Shown here: positions 52,606-63,110 of the stretch, piece after piece
Position numbering within the stretch: position 1 is the first letter of the stretch
How the letters are laid out: each line of letters opens with the position of its first letter
Assembly (NCBI GenBank): GCA_027574665.1
Contig: CM050654.1
Span: 43,123,722 to 43,187,721 of the forward strand
From: Rhynochetos jubatus
Lineage: Eukaryota > Chordata > Aves > Eurypygiformes > Rhynochetidae
Length of the DNA stretch: 64,000 nt
Direction: 5' to 3'
The notes under the pieces: model-generated
Told to the model about the DNA's origin: nothing
Databases searched by the model: none
The model's input: only the letters and a program-made list of their open reading frames with translations
Translations under genes and position numbers: made by a program

Positions 52606-55330
52606 GGAAAGCTGTCCCCTGTTCTTTGTCATCCTGCGTGTGATGTTCGGAAGCAAATACGGGAATGCGATGGGAACTGCGTGTTCTTAAGCAGGTTAAG
52701 TAGGACGTTTGGGCCGTTTTCCCGGTTCCTTCAGTGCAAGCACTGAGTTTGTCCGACCCGAGAGTGCAGTTACGCCCTTTCCTCCCGCCAGTCCTTACTG
52801 TGGTTGCTGTTGATAGGGCAACCCAAGATCCCTTGGAACGCTATCCTGTGTCCTCGACTTCCCTTGCTCTCCGCAGGCCAGCAAAGAGGGTCTGGTGTCA
52901 CGGGAATTAGTCTTGATCTTGTCTGCGTGCTGCTAGGATGATGCAAACCTCTGCTTGTTTTGAGTAACCAAGCCCCGTACCGTCCTCGTGCTGCAGGGGC
53001 TGGAACTTCGGACCCTCCTAGGTACGACGTCGTTCCCCCTCGGGAAGGGAAGGGCTGCTCCAAGCTTAGATGACAAGGCAGAGTCACTTGTCCTGGTTGG
53101 TTGGGCTGCTTCAGCCCCTGCCTGGAAATGAAAGGGAGGGGGAACGGCAGAGGAAAATCGGCCTGGCCTTTGGCGTCGGGCAGACGGCGCCTTTCCTAGA
53201 CCTCGTTTGTTCTTTTAAGGTAGAAAATCGCTTCCACTTACTTGGCTCCGAGTTGGTCTCTTGTAGCGGTGATTTCGTCACCAACCTTCTGGCATTGTGG
53301 CCTTCGGTCACGCGCGAGCTGCGAGCAGAGCGATGCAGGCGAGCGACGCAGGCGAGTGTCACACGGGAACGCCGCTAGCCCACCAGAGGCTGCCTGCGGG
53401 GGTGCACCGCCAGCCCAGCAAGCGAAATGAAATGCCAAAAGCCGGGAGTTAAATGTGATTGTGAGGAGAACAGGCTGAGGAGGCGCTCAGCGTCACCGTG
53501 TGTCGGTAACTGCTGGGGAGGGCAGCTGGAAGCAGCGCTGGCCTCGCTGGGACGGTTAGGCTCTCCAAATGCCAGAGAAGGACAGGGAATGATTGCGGAA
53601 GGCAATGTGTGGCCGTCGTTACCCTGTGCAAAGCCCAGGTACAAGGTGCTTGCAGCGAATGAGGGTTACGGTCGAAGGAAGGTAGCAGACACTGGCTGAA
53701 CGCATCTCGGCCAGGCCGCTGGCAGGGTGCTGCGTGTCAGCTGCCGTGAGGCTGATGCTCAGAAAAGGTGACGGCAAACATGACCTTCAACCCGCCAACC
53801 CCAACCCTGACTCTGTGGGCAGGTAGGTCAGGGCAGCTCTCGGCACCGCGCAGGAAGGGTGGAGAGGGAAAGCTGGCTTTCTGGGAGGCGTGGGGGCTAT
53901 GACACCTCTCCTGGGTGAGGCTGGAGGAACCGTCACCCACCTGTACCACTTGCCGGGTTGGGAATCACAGGTTGGTCAGGCTGACTGTACTAAAACCACA
54001 CAGAAGAAAACCCTGTGAAGAGGGGTTCAGAAAGTCCCACGCTGGGATGTGATCCCCGTTGCAGTCACCCCCGAGGGAAATAGGTCAGGCGGGTGATTGT
54101 TAAAGCCAGTCTGCGGTAAGGCTGGCACAGGCACCGCGCTGTTTGCGAGCCGTGAGAGTGCTGATGTCATCTTACAGCAAAACGCTGTAATCCCTGACGG
54201 CTTCAAGGAAATGCCAACATCTGTGATGTGATTCCTTCGTCCCCAGCACGGTTCACAACCCAGACAGCAAACATTAGGAGGTAATTCCTTAATGGAATCT
54301 TTCATTTCAGTGCCAAAATGGAACAGTGAAGAAGCTCATCAAGTAGGTAATTGCAGAGGAGCTGTACCTACTGCCTGCGGTCACTGCAGGGCTGTAACCA
54401 GGCATCCGTCTGGGGGGTGCTGTTCCGACACGGGACGTTCACACTGCCCTTTCCGGGCAGGAGGAAGCAGCGTTAACCACCAGAACTCCGGGGACACGCA
54501 GGCGGGATTCGAAAATCTTACTGATCGTTCAGAGCAGATGTTCAGAATCGGGTATTGCTCACGCCACGGGCTTCCCGAGTAGGCAGAGAAGCCGTTAGCG
54601 AGCACTGCCTTCGCACCCAGGCCCTTCGCGGGTGCCAGCAAGCGCATCCCTTCGGCTTCTGAGGGTCTCCCGTTCCCAGGCTGCCTTGGCGTGGAGCTGG
54701 GGCAGCAAGAACAGTCTCGGGCACTGCATGAGCTGCGTAGCTGCCCACCACAGTGTTTGCGCAGGGCGTACCAGCGCTCACCAACCCTCCGTAGGCTGCT
54801 GGTTCTTGCTTGAGAAGGGGAATGTTCACGCTGCACTACACGTGGGAAATCATGTAAAACCACAGAAAAACCTGCTTCTGACACCCAGCGCTGGACGTTT
54901 TCCCCAAAGCCCAGTACGAGCAGTTACACCTGTCGTACCTCGAGCAACAGCAAGAATTAAGGGGTGTTCTGGCTCGCCGCAGCTTGGAATGTCGCTGTTA
55001 CTGGCATCGCATCCCATCGCTGATGTTCCCGCTTGGAGCCGACACCTCCCACACAAGCGGCACGGGCACTGGACGGACAGTCGGTGCTACTGTAGGCGGA
55101 GGTTACGGTGCCGCCCAAGGCAGAGACTTCGCTGGGGCCCAGGTTTCGTTTCCTGCCGCGGCGCTTCCAAGGGCCGATGAAGCTGAGGCTCGATGTCCGG
55201 AGTGACAAAACCGGATCTTTCGGCTGAAGTGCCAAAGCCCTCGGATAAAGAGGGGGGTGAAGAGGGGCCGAGCCGCGGCAGCCGTCAGTCGGATACACAG
55301 AGATACCGTCCCTTTTCCCCCGTCGCTCGC
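52606..55330. other. PKP4-DAPL1 intergenic region
   Basis: About 2.7 kb between the inferred PKP4 poly(A) site and the start of the DAPL1 CpG island. Unique sequence; no gene, clear CR1 or RNA gene recognised. It must contain PKP4 termination and any distal DAPL1 promoter elements. Confidence 0.7.
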
Positions 55331-55424
55331 TCCTGTCCGCCTGACACACACCCAGCCCTCCCGGCAGCCGCCCCTCCCGGCAGCCGCCGTCGGACGCTGC
55401 GCGCAGCTGGTGGAGCGGGGACCC

Positions 55425-55594
55425 CCTGAGCCCCCTCAGCCGCCTGAGCCCCCTCAGCCGCCTGAGCCCCCTCAGCCGCCTGAGCCCCCTCAGCCGCCTG
55501 AGCCCCCTCAGCCGCCTGAGCCCCCTCAGCCGCCTGAGCCCCCTCAGCCGCCTGAGCCCCCTCAGCCGCCTGAGCCCCCTCAGCCGCCTGAGCC
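55425..55594 (+). repeat. Perfect 18-bp tandem repeat, 9 copies plus partial
   Basis: The unit CCTGAGCCCCCTCAGCCG is repeated nine times without a mismatch (162 bp), followed by a partial copy. Each unit contains an inverted repeat CTGAG-CCCC-CTCAG. It lies about 135-305 bp upstream of the DAPL1 ATG, inside the CpG island. Confidence 0.97.
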
Positions 55595-55729
55595 CGTCCC
55601 GCGCGCCCGCCGCGCCCCTCAGCCGCTGTCCCGCCCTGGGCGGTGAGCGCCGGCCCCTGCCGCCCCGCGGGACCCGCCCCGCCCCCAGCCGCTGAGGTGC
55701 GCTCCCGCGCCGCCGCCGCCCGCCCCGCC

Positions 55730-55787
55730 ATGGTGCGGAGGAGACGCGTCCCGCCGCTGCCGCCGCTGGGCCGGCGCCCCCCCGCAG
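55730..55787 (+). CDS. DAPL1: DAPL1 coding exon 1
   Basis: 58 nt, residues 1-19 plus one base; donor GCAG|GTAGGG, phase 1. The same number of residues precedes the PPA/V junction in the human protein as I recall it, which supports this exon although the sequence itself is diverged. Confidence 0.72.
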
Positions 55788-58700
55788 GTAGGGGCCGGGG
55801 CCGGGGCCGCTCTCGGCGGGGCGCCGCGGGCTCCCTGCGCGGGGCGGCGGGACAGCCGCTGCCCTCGGTGCGGTGACGGCTCCGCGGGCAGCTTGGCGGG
55901 TCGGGGGGGAGCGGCCGCCGACACCAGCCGCCCGCGGCGAACGCGGCTCCTGGCCGGCCCCCCCGAGGGTAGGGCCAGGGCTCGGGCGGAGGGAGCGGTG
56001 GGCGGCCGGGGCTGCCCCGTCCCCTTCGCCTGGCACCGCCGGGCCGGGCCGAGCCTTCCCGGGCGGGCCCGCGGTGCGGGTGCGGGTAGCCCGGCCGCCT
56101 CTCCCGGAGACCTGAGGCTGCACCCACTCCGCGAACTGCACCGGCAGCTGCCTGACGGCGTCTGGGCCCGCCGCCCCCGGCCGGGGCCGCGTTACCTGCC
56201 GGGGAACGGCGGGCCGGGGGGTGCTTGCGGCCTTCCAGCCTTGTTCCTCGGCCCCTGCTACAACGTGGAAGCGGCTTTTTTCGCCCTTTCCTTCTCCCTG
56301 GAGCTCTTTATCTGAGTACGTGGTGCCTTGGATGTTCTCCTGCACGTTCACCTTTACGCATGCTTTTCCGTGGAGTTGTGTAGGTTGTTCCAGCTCCGCG
56401 TGTCTCTGGCCCTTCCCTGGGTTTGTGTGTCTGCGTGGGGCTGGGACAGTCCAGTTGCGCCCAAAAGGGCCATCAGAGCCCAGTCGGGCCTGCTGCGGGC
56501 TTTCCCTCGCCAGCGAGGGGCACCTCGGGGGGCTGGGGGTCCGCCGGGGATGGCAGGAGGCGAGGCGTTTGAGGGGCGCACGAGGTGAGCGGGCAGGCTG
56601 AGGTGGGCAGCTCTGTCCTACCGCGGTCTTGCCCGTGAGTGACCCCGGGATGCAACGCCGCTCAGTGCCTTTGTCCTCGGTGGGGGGATTGTCTGGGGCT
56701 TTGTTGTGGGGTGGGGGACAAGGGAGATACCCCTCCCTCCTTCCCTTCTTTCAAACACATAGTGTTGGTAACATGGACATCAGTGAGGGTCTTGGCACTT
56801 GGTTCCCGTGAGGTGGCACGGGTGAGAAGGCACACAGGAAAACCCAAACCTTGGACACTGTTAAAGCTTGCCATCTCTCTCAACTGCTGTGAAAAAAGCA
56901 TTACAAAACCTTTTGGTGCGGTCCAGAAGCATCCGTATTTAACCCCCCTGCTGCCACGGGTGTGTTTGAGCAGGCTTGACAGCGTTATTCCTCATAACGA
57001 CAAATAACGCTCTTCTGTGGGCTTTCCGGTAGCCGCCGTTTCTGCCTGGCCGCTTTGGGTTTAGAAGTGGCTCATTCTGGGTGTCTCTCTCCTTCCTGTC
57101 AGCCCCCCCCCCCCTTGTGCTTTTTGTAGAGGTTTACGGTGCCAAAATGCCTGTGCCTCCCAGTGTGGCTGGACCTCTCTTCCCTGCTAAATGAGAACGA
57201 AAAGCGCTCGTAGCCGGCCGTGGCCAGTCCCACACGTGCGCGTGGTGACGGTCCCAATGCAGAAGTCCCGGGTCTAGGTTCAGCCAGGGTTTTTATCTAC
57301 TTCCAAAATCTTAGCTGAGTTCCCGTTTGCAGTTTGACTCATTCCGAAAAAGCCGAAACATGTAAGCACCTAGCAAGCAGCCGGAGCATGCTTGGGATAG
57401 TTTGCCAGGGCGCTCTGGGTGAACTTGTCAGGGGAACAGCATGGCAAGAAGGCATCCCTCAGGCTGAGACCTTGGAATGTCCCGGGGCTGGTTTCCTTCT
57501 TTCTCTGTTTTTAATCCTTTGTTCTTCTTTGAAGGTGCCCCTCACCTCCATCCCGCTGACGGAGGAGGGTTTTCACACCTTCTGGGAGGGGGTTTAGAAT
57601 CTTGATTCTCCTCAGGGGGGATCATTGGGAATGGTTGACGCTCCATGTTGCAGTCAGATCCCAGCGGACTTTGGCTCGCTCTGGAGCCCCAGTGCAGCAC
57701 TGCTGCTGTGAGTGATGTACGTGTGTGCGTCCGAAGAGCCAAGCCCAGTGCAGGGACTGCTGAACTCCGGCACCGGGACGCTGCTTTGGACAGGCCTGAA
57801 GGAGGATTCGTGTTTCTGACTCTGATTCCTGGGTGTGGGTTGAAAGGTCAATAGTCAGGCCTGGGAGAAAGGGGGTGTTAGGTGCAGGTGGGCACATCTG
57901 CTCCCCATAAATAGCCAAATACACTTCTCGTGCCATTTAGCTGAGTAACTCGTGACACTTCTCCGTTCCCTAGTCACTCCTGGCCCCAAATACGGGGTTT
58001 GGGTGGCAAGGTTTTGGTAGCGGGGGGGTGACGGGGGCGCTTCTGTGAGAGGCTGCCAGAAGCCTGCCTGTGTCTGACAGAGCCATGCCAGCAGCTCCAG
58101 GACGGACCCGCCGCTGGCCAAGGCCATCGCAGTCATAACACCTCTGTGATAACGTGTTTGAGAAGGAGAAAAACAGGAGAGGAGGTTCTGCAGACCGATT
58201 AGAGCAAAATGTGAGAGGAGCAGACCCAGGGCAGGGAGAAGGGGGGCAGGAGATGCCCCAGGCCTGGAGCAGGGGTTCCCCTGCAGCCTGTGGTGAGGCT
58301 GGCTGTGCCCTGCAACCATGGGGGGGTCACAGGAGGGCACAGACCCACCGGCAGCCCGGGGAGGACCCCATGCCAGAGCAGGGGGATGTGCCCGAAGGAG
58401 GCTGGGACCCCATGGGAGGGACCCGCTGGAGCAGTTGTGAACAACTGCAGCCCCTGGGCAGGACTCACGATGGAGCCGTCGGTGGGGGACTGTCTGCCGT
58501 GGGAGGACCCCAGGCTGGAGCGGGGCAGAGGGGGAGGACCCTCCCCTGAGGAGGAAGGAGCGGCAGAGACAGTGTGTGATGGACTGAGCCCAACCCCCAT
58601 TCCCCATCCCCCTGCGCCACTCGGGGGGAACAGGGAGAGGAGTGGGGAGCGAAGCCGAGCCTGGGAAGAAGGGGAGTGGGGGAAGGGGGTTAAGCTCTGT

Positions 58701-61700
58701 TTTTAGTTCTTCTTTTACTCTGATTTTCACTGATGATAAATTAGTTTGGTTTTGCCCAACTGGAGTCTGCTTTGCCTGTGACGGTAATTGGTGACTCTCT
58801 CCCTGCTGTCCGTGAGCTTTCTGTCATGTTCTCTCTCCCCTGCCCAGCTGAGGAGGGGAGGCATGGGGGGTACCTGCCCTCCAGCCAGGGTCAGCCCACC
58901 GTGGGTGTGAAAGCTCTAGTGCTGATGGTTCGTTACCAGAGTAAGAACCTTCCTGTGGGTGAAGCACCTTCCGGCCCGTGGGAAGTACACGCCGGGTTTG
59001 TTCACTGGGCCTCTTGTTTAAAACCCTCGTGGACGGGGAGACGGTACTGCTCACAACAGGATGGTGTAGGCAGCTTTACGTGGTCTTTGTTCAGAACCGA
59101 TTTTTCTGACATGCCTTCGTACTTCAGGTGTTAGGTCACCTGTAGCTTAATGAGCGCTAATTGGTTTTGTGATTGGCAGATGCCTTAAGAAAACCGTTAA
59201 ACGTGTTAGCACAAGTACAGAAGTGTGCGACTGGTTCTTGCCTAACGTTGAATACCCGCAGCAAATCAGGAAACCCTGTGGCTGTCAGCGCCGTTGTTGG
59301 AGAACCCGGCAGCGTGTAGGGGTTGGTCTGGTTGGTTTGTTCTTTATTTAAAGTGCAAACTCCACAGCTGAGATCCGGGGGAGCAGAATGCCTGTTAACA
59401 TCAGAGGTTAATGCAGTTAGCAGTGACCAACAATCCTCTTACTTCCTGATTACGGTAGTTGGAAGCTGGTTTGAGTTTATGGCACAGCAGTTGAGAGTCT
59501 TTGTTGGATCTCACTGGTTACGTCTGCGTGTGTGTTTGAAAGTACAGAGTTAGGTACTGAAAGACGATTGCTCGTTAGCAATTACCTGGGGGTAAGTGTT
59601 TTTTTCTCCTCTAAGTGTATGTAATGCAGCGTGTCATTCTGTAGACACCTCTACATAAACTGTGTTTTCTTCTTGCAGTCACAGCGGGAGGTATGGGAGT
59701 GTCTAAAAAACAAGCAAACGGACCTGTTGAGAGAAACGCTAAACCTCCCGGAAGAGGAAAGACAAGGTACTGCACTGCAGGGCCTGTTCGGCCCTGCCCT
59801 GTAGCTCAGGTTCGTAGGTGATGGGCCGAAGGATGAATGCAAAGGCAGCTCTTGAACTCCGAAGAGTTTAATTCTTGACGTAACTTGTGCACTGTATGAA
59901 TAAAAGGCAACTTTGAGGTAATCATCTGCTTCAAAACAAAACCCCAACCGTCAAAACCTGAGGAGGGTGCCTTGCGGTGAAAGACAAAGGCTAGTCTCTA
60001 TTGTCGTGTGTTATGGAGCCGAAGTCAGCAGAGATGTGTTGCCTGCCTGTACCTGATAAAGTAATCACGGAGTGGTTGGGGTGGGAAGGGATCTTAAATC
60101 CCCCCCCTGCCACGGGCAGGGACACCTTCCATAGCCCAGGTTGCTCCCAGCCTCATCCAGCCTGGCCTTGGACACTCACAGGGATGGGGCACCCACAGCT
60201 TCTCTGGGAACCTGTCCCAGTGCCCCCCACCCTCTGCGGGAAGGATTCCTTCCTGATGGCCCATCTCCATCTGCAGATCTAATCTGGACACATAAGTGCT
60301 CCGGGTGACTGATCTGATTTCCACTTGTTTTCCCACGCTGAGATCTCAGTAGCCCGTATGACTTTTGATGGAGTCTTCCCTCTGGTGTTCCCGGGCACCT
60401 TTCGCTGCCGTCACGAGGCCGCCTTTCCCAGGGGAATATACAGTCACAGTACGAGTGTCTGACCCTCACTACAAGGTACTGCAGTCGGTAACGTCGCCAG
60501 GAGTCAACAGGGAAGGTTGTGACTGACAGCTGAACTCAGGTTTTGGGCCAAGGTGTGATGTTATTTTCTGCCTCTGGAGTGTTGTAGTCAGCTGGATAAC
60601 TTGTAAGCTAGCTGGGTGTAGCCAGGTTTACGCTGACGGTGACGCTTGGCAGGGTACAGAAGTCACCACTGTGGGTTTTTCCGTGTGTTTTTACTCCACA
60701 CTGGCCCGGAGGACCATAAGGGGAACTGAAATGTTATGGTACAAAGTAACACCAACTTCTGTCCTGTTGAGTTGCCTGCGGCAGCTCCCTGCTCGCACTG
60801 TGTGGCAGGTGCCTTGGTGGGCCGGGGGATTTTCTGCTCAGGTTGCAGTCAGAGAACTCGGTAGGTCGGTAGCTGTCACGTACAGACTCTGCCTCTCATT
60901 TCTGATTCAGGTGAGGTTACCTGATCGGCTCGAAGTCACCGTCAGCTTAACGTGGCTGCCTGGAGCGGCGCTGGCCTCGGCAGGAGCGGTGCTTTGAGTG
61001 CTGAAGCAGCACGCTTGCTCTAAAGGAGCTGTGTCGACGCGGCGTGATAGAGCGTCAGGCATCGCGCTCGTAGCTAAGTGCCTGCCCCCAGTTTTCTGAC
61101 AACACATTACACTTGCCTGTACCTCGATAGCTGAGGAATGGTTCAGAGTCTGGGGTGTTCTTGGGTTGTTTGATTCCGTGGTTGGGGTTTGTTGGTGTTC
61201 TGGAGGTAGAAGGATTTTGTTTTCAAGGACTGCCAGTTGTCTCTGTGATTTTGCTGCTGTCTTTTCCGTGGTTCCCTGGTGGCGTGGAGAGATCTCGAGT
61301 AGGTCGTGTTGGTCAGTGTGCAGACGGCGTGGATGGCTCGATTGGAATTGCAGTAGGGATGTGTCTTGCCGGACCTACAGAATGGTCAGCTCAGAAAGCA
61401 GACGCTGCTTTAGCTGGGCACATTTAAGGTGTCTGGTTCCACAGGGAAGGGTGACAGTGATTTTTCTCTGCTCCGTTGTAAGGTACAGAGCAGTCTGCAA
61501 ACAGTGGTGTCCTCCGAAGAGTGCACGTTCCACACGCCCTGCTGCTGAACTAAATCATTTCGTATCCACAGGTGGTTTGGTTGCGGAACATTGGTAACAG
61601 GACTATGAGGCAAATGGGATAATCTTGTGCTAAAACTGTTGTGTGACAAATTGCTGCGCTCAAAGCAACTCCTCGAAAGCAGAGGCTGAATTCTTTTCAT

Positions 61701-62967
61701 GGGTCTGGGTTGGAATTAAGAAAATTGTAGTTCCGGAGATCAGTGCTCAGGGATTGGGAAGCTCCACGGTGCCCCAAAAAAATTCCCTTTTGAGATACTT
61801 AAGGATATTTTATGTAGGGGTTTTCATATAAAGCTATATCTAAATAAATCAGCAACACAGACTGTGCATTATCCAGAGTCCAGAGGAGGCCACGGGGATG
61901 CTCCGAGGGCTGGAGCCCCTCTGCCGTGGGGCCAGGCTGGGGGAGTTGGGGGGTTCAGCCTGGAGAAGGGAAGGCTCCGGGGAGACCTTATTGCACCTTC
62001 CAGTACCTGGGGGGGTTACGAGGAAGCCGGGGGGGGCTTCTTCCAGGGGCCTGTAGTGACAGCACAAGGGGCAATGGGTTTAAACTGGAAGCAGGGAGAT
62101 TTAGATTGGACATCAGGAAGGAATTCTTCCCGCAGAGGGTGGGGGGCACTGGGACAGGTTCCCAGAGAAGCTGTGGGTGCCCCATCCCTGGCAGTGCCCA
62201 AGGCCAGGCTGGATGAGGCTGGGAGCAACCTGGGCTATGGAAGGTGTCCCTGCCCGTGGCAGGGGGTGGCACTGGGGGGGCTTTAAGGTCCCTTCCAACC
62301 CAAACCATCCTGTGATTCCGTGATTATTCTAATCTCAGGCAGCATGCTGTTGTTTGTCCTATGGGCTTTAACATGACTAAAGGATTTGGCTCCAAAACCA
62401 CAAAATGTTTGGTATTAAAGCTGGAAAATGGAATCGGCGAGTGTTTCGGCCAGATGGAAATGCCAAATACCTTTTTCTTCTGTTTTGCAGTGCTACTGCC
62501 AGTTTCTCAAGACCTCGGAACATGGGTACCTTGGTGGCAGAAGCGCTGAGCAGAGTAAGTACCTCGGGAAGAACAAGCTGCAGGTTTGCCAGGGCTTCTC
62601 TCTAAAGCTAATAATGAATCAGAAAGTGAATTCTCCTTCAGCTGCTGTTGTCTGACCTTTGTAGGTTTGTCATCTACCGCTGTCGTTCTCGGGATGAGCT
62701 GTTTCTTTAGCGCTCGTGTGGCTCAAATGCTTTCACTACCGTTTCACTACGGGTTTAGATGACTTTGATGTGATGGATTTCAGGAAGGGAACAGGAGAAA
62801 AGCTGTATTTTATCATAGCTCTTTTTTTCCCTGCTTTGATGTTACAGATGAGCCACAAAATTCATGCAGCAGCATTACAGGTGGCTCACCAGAAGCCACA
62901 CCCAGCCCTGGAGAAGTTCATACTGCCTAAAAGAACGTACATTATTCAACAGCCACGGAAATGTTGA
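55730..62967 (+). CDS. DAPL1: Death-associated protein-like 1, complete coding region, 4 exons
   Basis: Joined exons 55730-55787, 59679-59766, 62491-62554, 62848-62967 give 330 nt, or 109 residues plus stop (human: 107). Identification rests on three blocks: PPAV-TAGGM then SKKQ (exon 1/2), the KTSATA block (exon 2/3), and the C-terminus [12 protein letters not shown] then YIIQQPRKC, almost identical to mammalian DAPL1. Family knowledge: a small, largely disordered paralogue of DAP1, linked to epithelial differentiation, restraint of proliferation in retinal pigment epithelium and, for the DAP family, autophagy and ribosome dormancy in eggs. Start: the only ATG of the frame in exon 1, with a strong context (G at -3 and +4). 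The first 19 residues ([12 protein letters not shown] and onward) are basic/Pro-rich and unlike the mammalian N-terminus, apart from the final PPA. It follows PKP4 on the same strand, as in human. Confidence 0.88.
55788..59678 (+). other. DAPL1 intron 1
   Basis: The first 450 bp belong to the CpG island. A C12 run lies at 57103-57114, and a solo LTR at about 57995-58902. The rest is unique. Confidence 0.8.
57995..58902 (+). mobile_element. Solo LTR of an avian endogenous retrovirus
   Basis: Recognised by landmarks of a common avian LTR family: gggtttgggtggcaagg, gacggacccgccgctggcc, a degenerate block of gga-ccc-cgctggagcag repeats, cctgaggaggaaggagcgg, gatgataaattag, gtgacggtaattggtgac, and the end ctgaggaggggag with ccagccagggtc. 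No internal gag-pol-env sequence or second LTR is seen, so it is a solo LTR. The family name is not certain and ends are approximate to about 10 bp. Confidence 0.8.
59679..59766 (+). CDS. DAPL1: DAPL1 coding exon 2
   Basis: The acceptor tttcttcttgcag is strong and the donor is CAAG|GTACTG. It encodes [19 protein letters not shown] and then KPPGRGKT, matching the AGGM-x-x-SKKQ block of DAPL1/DAP1. It leaves in phase 2. Confidence 0.9.
60062..60290 (-). mobile_element. CR1 LINE 3' fragment (-)
   Basis: Starts taatcacggagtggttgg, then cctgccacgggcagggacac, tcatccagcctggcc and tgcgggaaggattccttcc. Confidence 0.92.
61868..62326 (+). mobile_element. CR1 LINE 3' fragment (+), longer copy
   Basis: Runs from gccacggggatgctccgagg and tggagcccctctgccg through the 3' UTR-like block to the tail aaaccatcctgtgattccgtg. 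It matches the reverse complement of the copy at 14718 over most of its length. Confidence 0.94.
62491..62554 (+). CDS. DAPL1: DAPL1 coding exon 3
   Basis: The acceptor is tgttttgcag and the donor CAGA|GTAAGT. In phase 2 it reads [20 protein letters not shown], then SR; this is the most diverged internal exon, recognisable by the TSA-A start and the AL near its end. It leaves in phase 0. Confidence 0.85.
62848..62967 (+). CDS. DAPL1: DAPL1 terminal exon 4 with stop
   Basis: The acceptor is gatgttacag and the stop TGA is at 62965-62967. It encodes the conserved C-terminal signature ([11 protein letters not shown], then [11 protein letters not shown]). Confidence 0.95.
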   Translation: MSHKIHAAALQVAHQKPHPALEKFILPKRTYIIQQPRKC

Positions 62968-63110
62968 GATGTTCCTTAAAATACTCGTGTACCTAAAGTG
63001 AGTTTCTGTTCTAAATAGCACCTAGCACACTGTGGTGGAAGGACCAAGCCCACGTGCCTTGGACCTCCCTGTGCTGCTGTTACTGTCAATAAAATACTTT
63101 GTAAGAAGAG
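62968..63110 (+). other. DAPL1: DAPL1 3' UTR
   Basis: Short 3' UTR ending shortly after AATAAA at 63088-63093. T/G-rich sequence follows (ggatgtacttgggtttt). Confidence 0.75.
63088..63093 (+). terminator. DAPL1: DAPL1 poly(A) signal AATAAA
   Basis: A canonical hexamer about 120 nt after the stop, with a GT-rich downstream element within 40 nt. Confidence 0.8.

Larger units (their letters stand above)
55330..56250 (+). promoter_or_regulatory. DAPL1: CpG island with DAPL1 promoter and first exon
   Basis: Very dense C+G with abundant CpG on both sides of the exon-1 ATG (55730). GC-box sequence (cccgccccgcccc, 55673-55685) lies about 45 bp before the ATG. No TATA box is seen near the expected start. 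Boundaries are judged by eye. Confidence 0.75.
59767..62490 (+). other. DAPL1 intron 2
   Basis: Contains two CR1 copies, 60062-60290 (-) and 61868-62326 (+), in opposite orientation. Otherwise unique. Confidence 0.85.

Noticed and set aside
53955..53990. Possible CR1 tail (gaatcacaggttggtcagg)
   Set aside because: Only the first few bases agree with a CR1 tail and the rest diverges at once; too weak to annotate.
55257..55646. 129-codon frame with a PPEPPQ repeat
   Set aside because: As a protein it is only the 18-bp tandem repeat plus island sequence. Kept solely as a possible upstream ORF in a finding, not as a gene.
54957..56351. 464-codon minus-strand frame and 280-codon companion
   Set aside because: Long frames are expected in a CpG island with few A/T stops. 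Much of each is the 18-bp repeat (RRLRGL-type peptide), antisense to DAPL1 exon 1.
57855..58730. 291-codon frame on the minus strand
   Set aside because: It is the antisense of the solo LTR's GC-rich degenerate repeats, with no recognisable domain.
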